This document shows, in pieces, positions 14,990-16,874 of a stretch of DNA of 16,874 bases. The position numbers were made by a program, and so were the translations under genes. The notes beneath the pieces were generated by a model. The model saw only the letters and a list, made by a program, of their open reading frames with translations, was not told the origin of the DNA and searched no databases. The DNA comes from Woeseia sp964560775 (GTDB lineage: Bacteria; Pseudomonadota; Gammaproteobacteria; Steroidobacterales; Woeseiaceae). The DNA lies in contig CAZLNH010000057.1 in NCBI GenBank assembly GCA_964560775.1, positions 1-16,874 of the forward strand, written 5' to 3'. Position 1 is the first letter of the stretch, and every line of letters begins with the position of its first letter.

Positions 14990-16874
14990 CTACAGACCAC
15001 GCACCCGCGAGTTGTACCAGTCCAGGTAACGCTCGTAACGGTCACGAATGAAGCTCGGTCGCGAGATGCCATGCGATTCACCGGGGTAGACGACCAGTTG
15101 CGTGTCTATGCCGCGGCGTTTCAGGGCCTGGTAAAGTTGCTCGGAGTTGTTGATCGGGACGTTCCAGTCTTCCTTGCCGCCCATGATCAAAGTCGGTGTC
15201 GTAACATTGCCGACACTGTAAAACGGCGATATAGCGTCCCAGGCTTCCTGGTTTTCCCACGGCAAGCCCAGTTCCTTTTCCCAGTGATACTGGTAGTGGT
15301 CGTGTCCGTAATTCGCGGTATAAAGGACTTCGCTTGCGCCTGTGATGGCACCTTCGAAACGATCCGATTTCGTAATAACGTAGTTCGTCAGGATGCCACC
15401 GTACGACCAGCCACCAACACCCAGCCGGTCAGGGTCCGCATAGCCTTCTTCGATGGCGTAGTCGACACCGGCCATTACATCCTCAAAATCCTTGACGCCC
15501 CATTTGCCGAACAGGGCAGCAGAGAAATCCTGGCCGTAGCCACTGGATCCGCGCGGGTTCGCCATGACGACAACATAACCGTGCGCGGCGAATAATTGCG
15601 CTTCGGCGCTGAATGAAAAGTCGTATTGCGATACGGGTCCACCATGGATGCGGAGCAGTGTCGGGTAGCGCCGATTGGAGGAATAGCCCGGCGGTGTCGT
15701 GATAAAGCCCTCGATTTCGGTGCCATCCTTGCTCGGGAACGTCACGTTGCGGACTTCGCCAAGCTCGAGCCCGTCCAGCACTTCGGCGTTGGTTGCGGTC
15801 ACTTGCTCCAGGTTATCGTCACGCAGCACGAAGACCTCCCGCGGCAGATTCGGCGTGCTGATCAGAATTGCGATGTCGCCTGATGGATGCAGGTCGTAGC
15901 TGCCGGCACTCAGCCCGCCGTGAACAGGCCGGTCTACGGCACCGTCATCCCGGTCGTAGGCGGCCAGATGGCGTTCCGCACTGTCTTCGAGCAGGAAGAA
16001 AATACGGCTGTCGTCCGGGGAGAAACCGGGCGACGCGACATTCCTGTCAAGCGTATCGGTCAGAATACGCGGTGCACCGCCGTTCACCGGCACGATAGCC
16101 AGGTGATTCGTCGCGTACCAGATCAGGTCCGGTTCCACTGACGTCACATAGGCGAGGTGTGCGCCGTCATTGCTCCACGCTGGCGAGTAATCAGAGCCAG
16201 GGTTTGTCGTAATGCGTCGTGGTTCGGGGATGCCGGTGCCGCCGTCCACTGCGACGACCCAGATGTCGGTGTTCTGGTTGGCATCCGGTTCTTCGGTCCG
16301 GTTGCTGACAAATGCAATGTGCTTGCCGTCGGGGCTGAACGCAGGCTCGGCGTCATCGAAGTCGCCGCCCGTCAGCTGGCGGGGCTCGTCCATTGGCTCT
16401 GATACGGTGTACAGGTGCGTGCGGCTGCGATCCAGGTAAGTCGTACCGTCTTCCTTGAACTGCAACCTGTCGATCACCCACGGGACCGGCTGCGGCTCTT
16501 CACCGGCTTCTTCGGCTTTGAGCTTCGCCCGCTCCTCGGCGCTCTGGTCCTTTATCATCAACAGCATGCGCGCGCCATCCGGCGACCACCGGTAGTCGCT
16601 GACACCCTGCGACACATCCGTATATTGCTGCGCCTCGCCGCCGCGGAGATCCAGCGTCCAGACCTGTGTTTTGGCTGCGTCTTCCTCTTCGCCGCGGGCT
16701 GACAGGAACGCGAGGTAGCGGCCATCGGGGCTCCAGCGCGGGCCATACGCGGACTCATCGAGGCTCGTCATTTGCACGACGGCGTCATCCCGTGTCGAGT
16801 GCATGAATATTGCGGTGCGTGACTCGTCATCCTCGGCGTACGTGGATTCCACCGTGTATGCAACCCAGTTGCCG
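14990..16874 (-). CDS. S9 family (prolyl oligopeptidase-type) serine peptidase, 5' end outside the window
   Basis: At least 627 residues are present; the frame is open through the right edge, so signal sequence and true start are missing. An internal GTG at 16852 is not a credible start because the preceding residues GNWVAYTV continue the family's first propeller blade. The propeller shows repeated SPDG turns (RWSPDGRYLAF, RWSPDGARMLL and AFSPDGKHIAF). The catalytic domain has RIHGGPVSQY and the nucleophile motif GGWSYGG (Ser483 counted from the GTG codon at 16852). Asp562 lies in GGKEDWNVPI and His594 in YPGESHGIS, which completes the triad. It is a second, clearly different S9 enzyme from the lipoprotein at the left of the cluster: the nucleophile is in GWSYGG rather than GGSYGG, and it carries a charged insertion (SAEERAKLKAEEAGEE, about 104-119). 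It is probably secreted and acts on peptides. Confidence 0.94.
   Translation of the reverse strand, partial: GNWVAYTVESTYAEDDESRTAIFMHSTRDDAVVQMTSLDESAYGPRWSPDGRYLAFLSARGEEEDAAKTQVWTLDLRGGEAQQYTDVSQGVSDYRWSPDGARMLLMIKDQSAEERAKLKAEEAGEEPQPVPWVIDRLQFKEDGTTYLDRSRTHLYTVSEPMDEPRQLTGGDFDDAEPAFSPDGKHIAFVSNRTEEPDANQNTDIWVVAVDGGTGIPEPRRITTNPGSDYSPAWSNDGAHLAYVTSVEPDLIWYATNHLAIVPVNGGAPRILTDTLDRNVASPGFSPDDSRIFFLLEDSAERHLAAYDRDDGAVDRPVHGGLSAGSYDLHPSGDIAILISTPNLPREVFVLRDDNLEQVTATNAEVLDGLELGEVRNVTFPSKDGTEIEGFITTPPGYSSNRRYPTLLRIHGGPVSQYDFSFSAEAQLFAAHGYVVVMANPRGSSGYGQDFSAALFGKWGVKDFEDVMAGVDYAIEEGYADPDRLGVGGWSYGGILTNYVITKSDRFEGAITGASEVLYTANYGHDHYQYHWEKELGLPWENQEAWDAISPFYSVGNVTTPTLIMGGKEDWNVPINNSEQLYQALKRRGIDTQLVVYPGESHGISRPSFIRDRYERYLDWYNSRVRGL

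Overview
The window looks like a GC-rich chromosome segment from a free-living gammaproteobacterium. The evidence is a type IV pilus pilP-pilQ pair, a CCA-encoding tRNA-Arg, a YjbQ/Bcp housekeeping set and a mix of S9 peptidases, a TonB receptor and a TPR-sulfotransferase that is common in marine/sediment lineages such as the Woeseiaceae. The family-level placement is inference. Genes are packed almost end to end, no gap exceeds 300 bases, and no CRISPR array, transposase, integrase or phage gene is visible.

Left part (1-4148): the last codons of pilP and the full outer-membrane secretin gene pilQ. They are followed by a roughly 170-bp, almost fully self-complementary MITE-like repeat that starts on the pilQ stop codon. 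The aroK-aroB genes that usually follow pilQ in gammaproteobacteria are absent. Next come a membrane-anchored histidine phosphatase, a YjbQ-family protein and, convergent with it, a Bcp/PrxQ peroxiredoxin.

Middle part (4281-14809): six plus-strand genes in a row. They encode a lipoprotein S9 (prolyl-oligopeptidase-type) peptidase, a MocR-type regulator (GntR wHTH plus aminotransferase fold) carrying an extra ~100-residue tryptophan-rich C-terminal domain, a nitrilase-superfamily C-N hydrolase, a TonB-dependent receptor, a TPR-sulfotransferase and an MFS transporter. The peptidase and MocR genes are only 13 nt apart. The hydrolase gene is preceded by two TGGCCC direct repeats that could be a MocR operator. 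Taken together they could form a scheme for outer-membrane uptake, peptide/amide cleavage, inner-membrane transport and PLP-dependent sensing; this is a hypothesis from neighbourhood and family knowledge only. A REP-like palindrome separates the receptor and sulfotransferase genes and creates a false upstream start for the latter.

Right part (14820-16874): a tRNA-Arg(CCT) with a recognisable extended -10 promoter, then a second S9 peptidase on the minus strand whose 5' end runs off the window.

The most interesting items are the hairpin element at the pilQ terminus, the MocR protein with the unassigned C-terminal domain and its candidate operator, and the six-gene cluster as a possible uncharacterised peptide/amide acquisition system.
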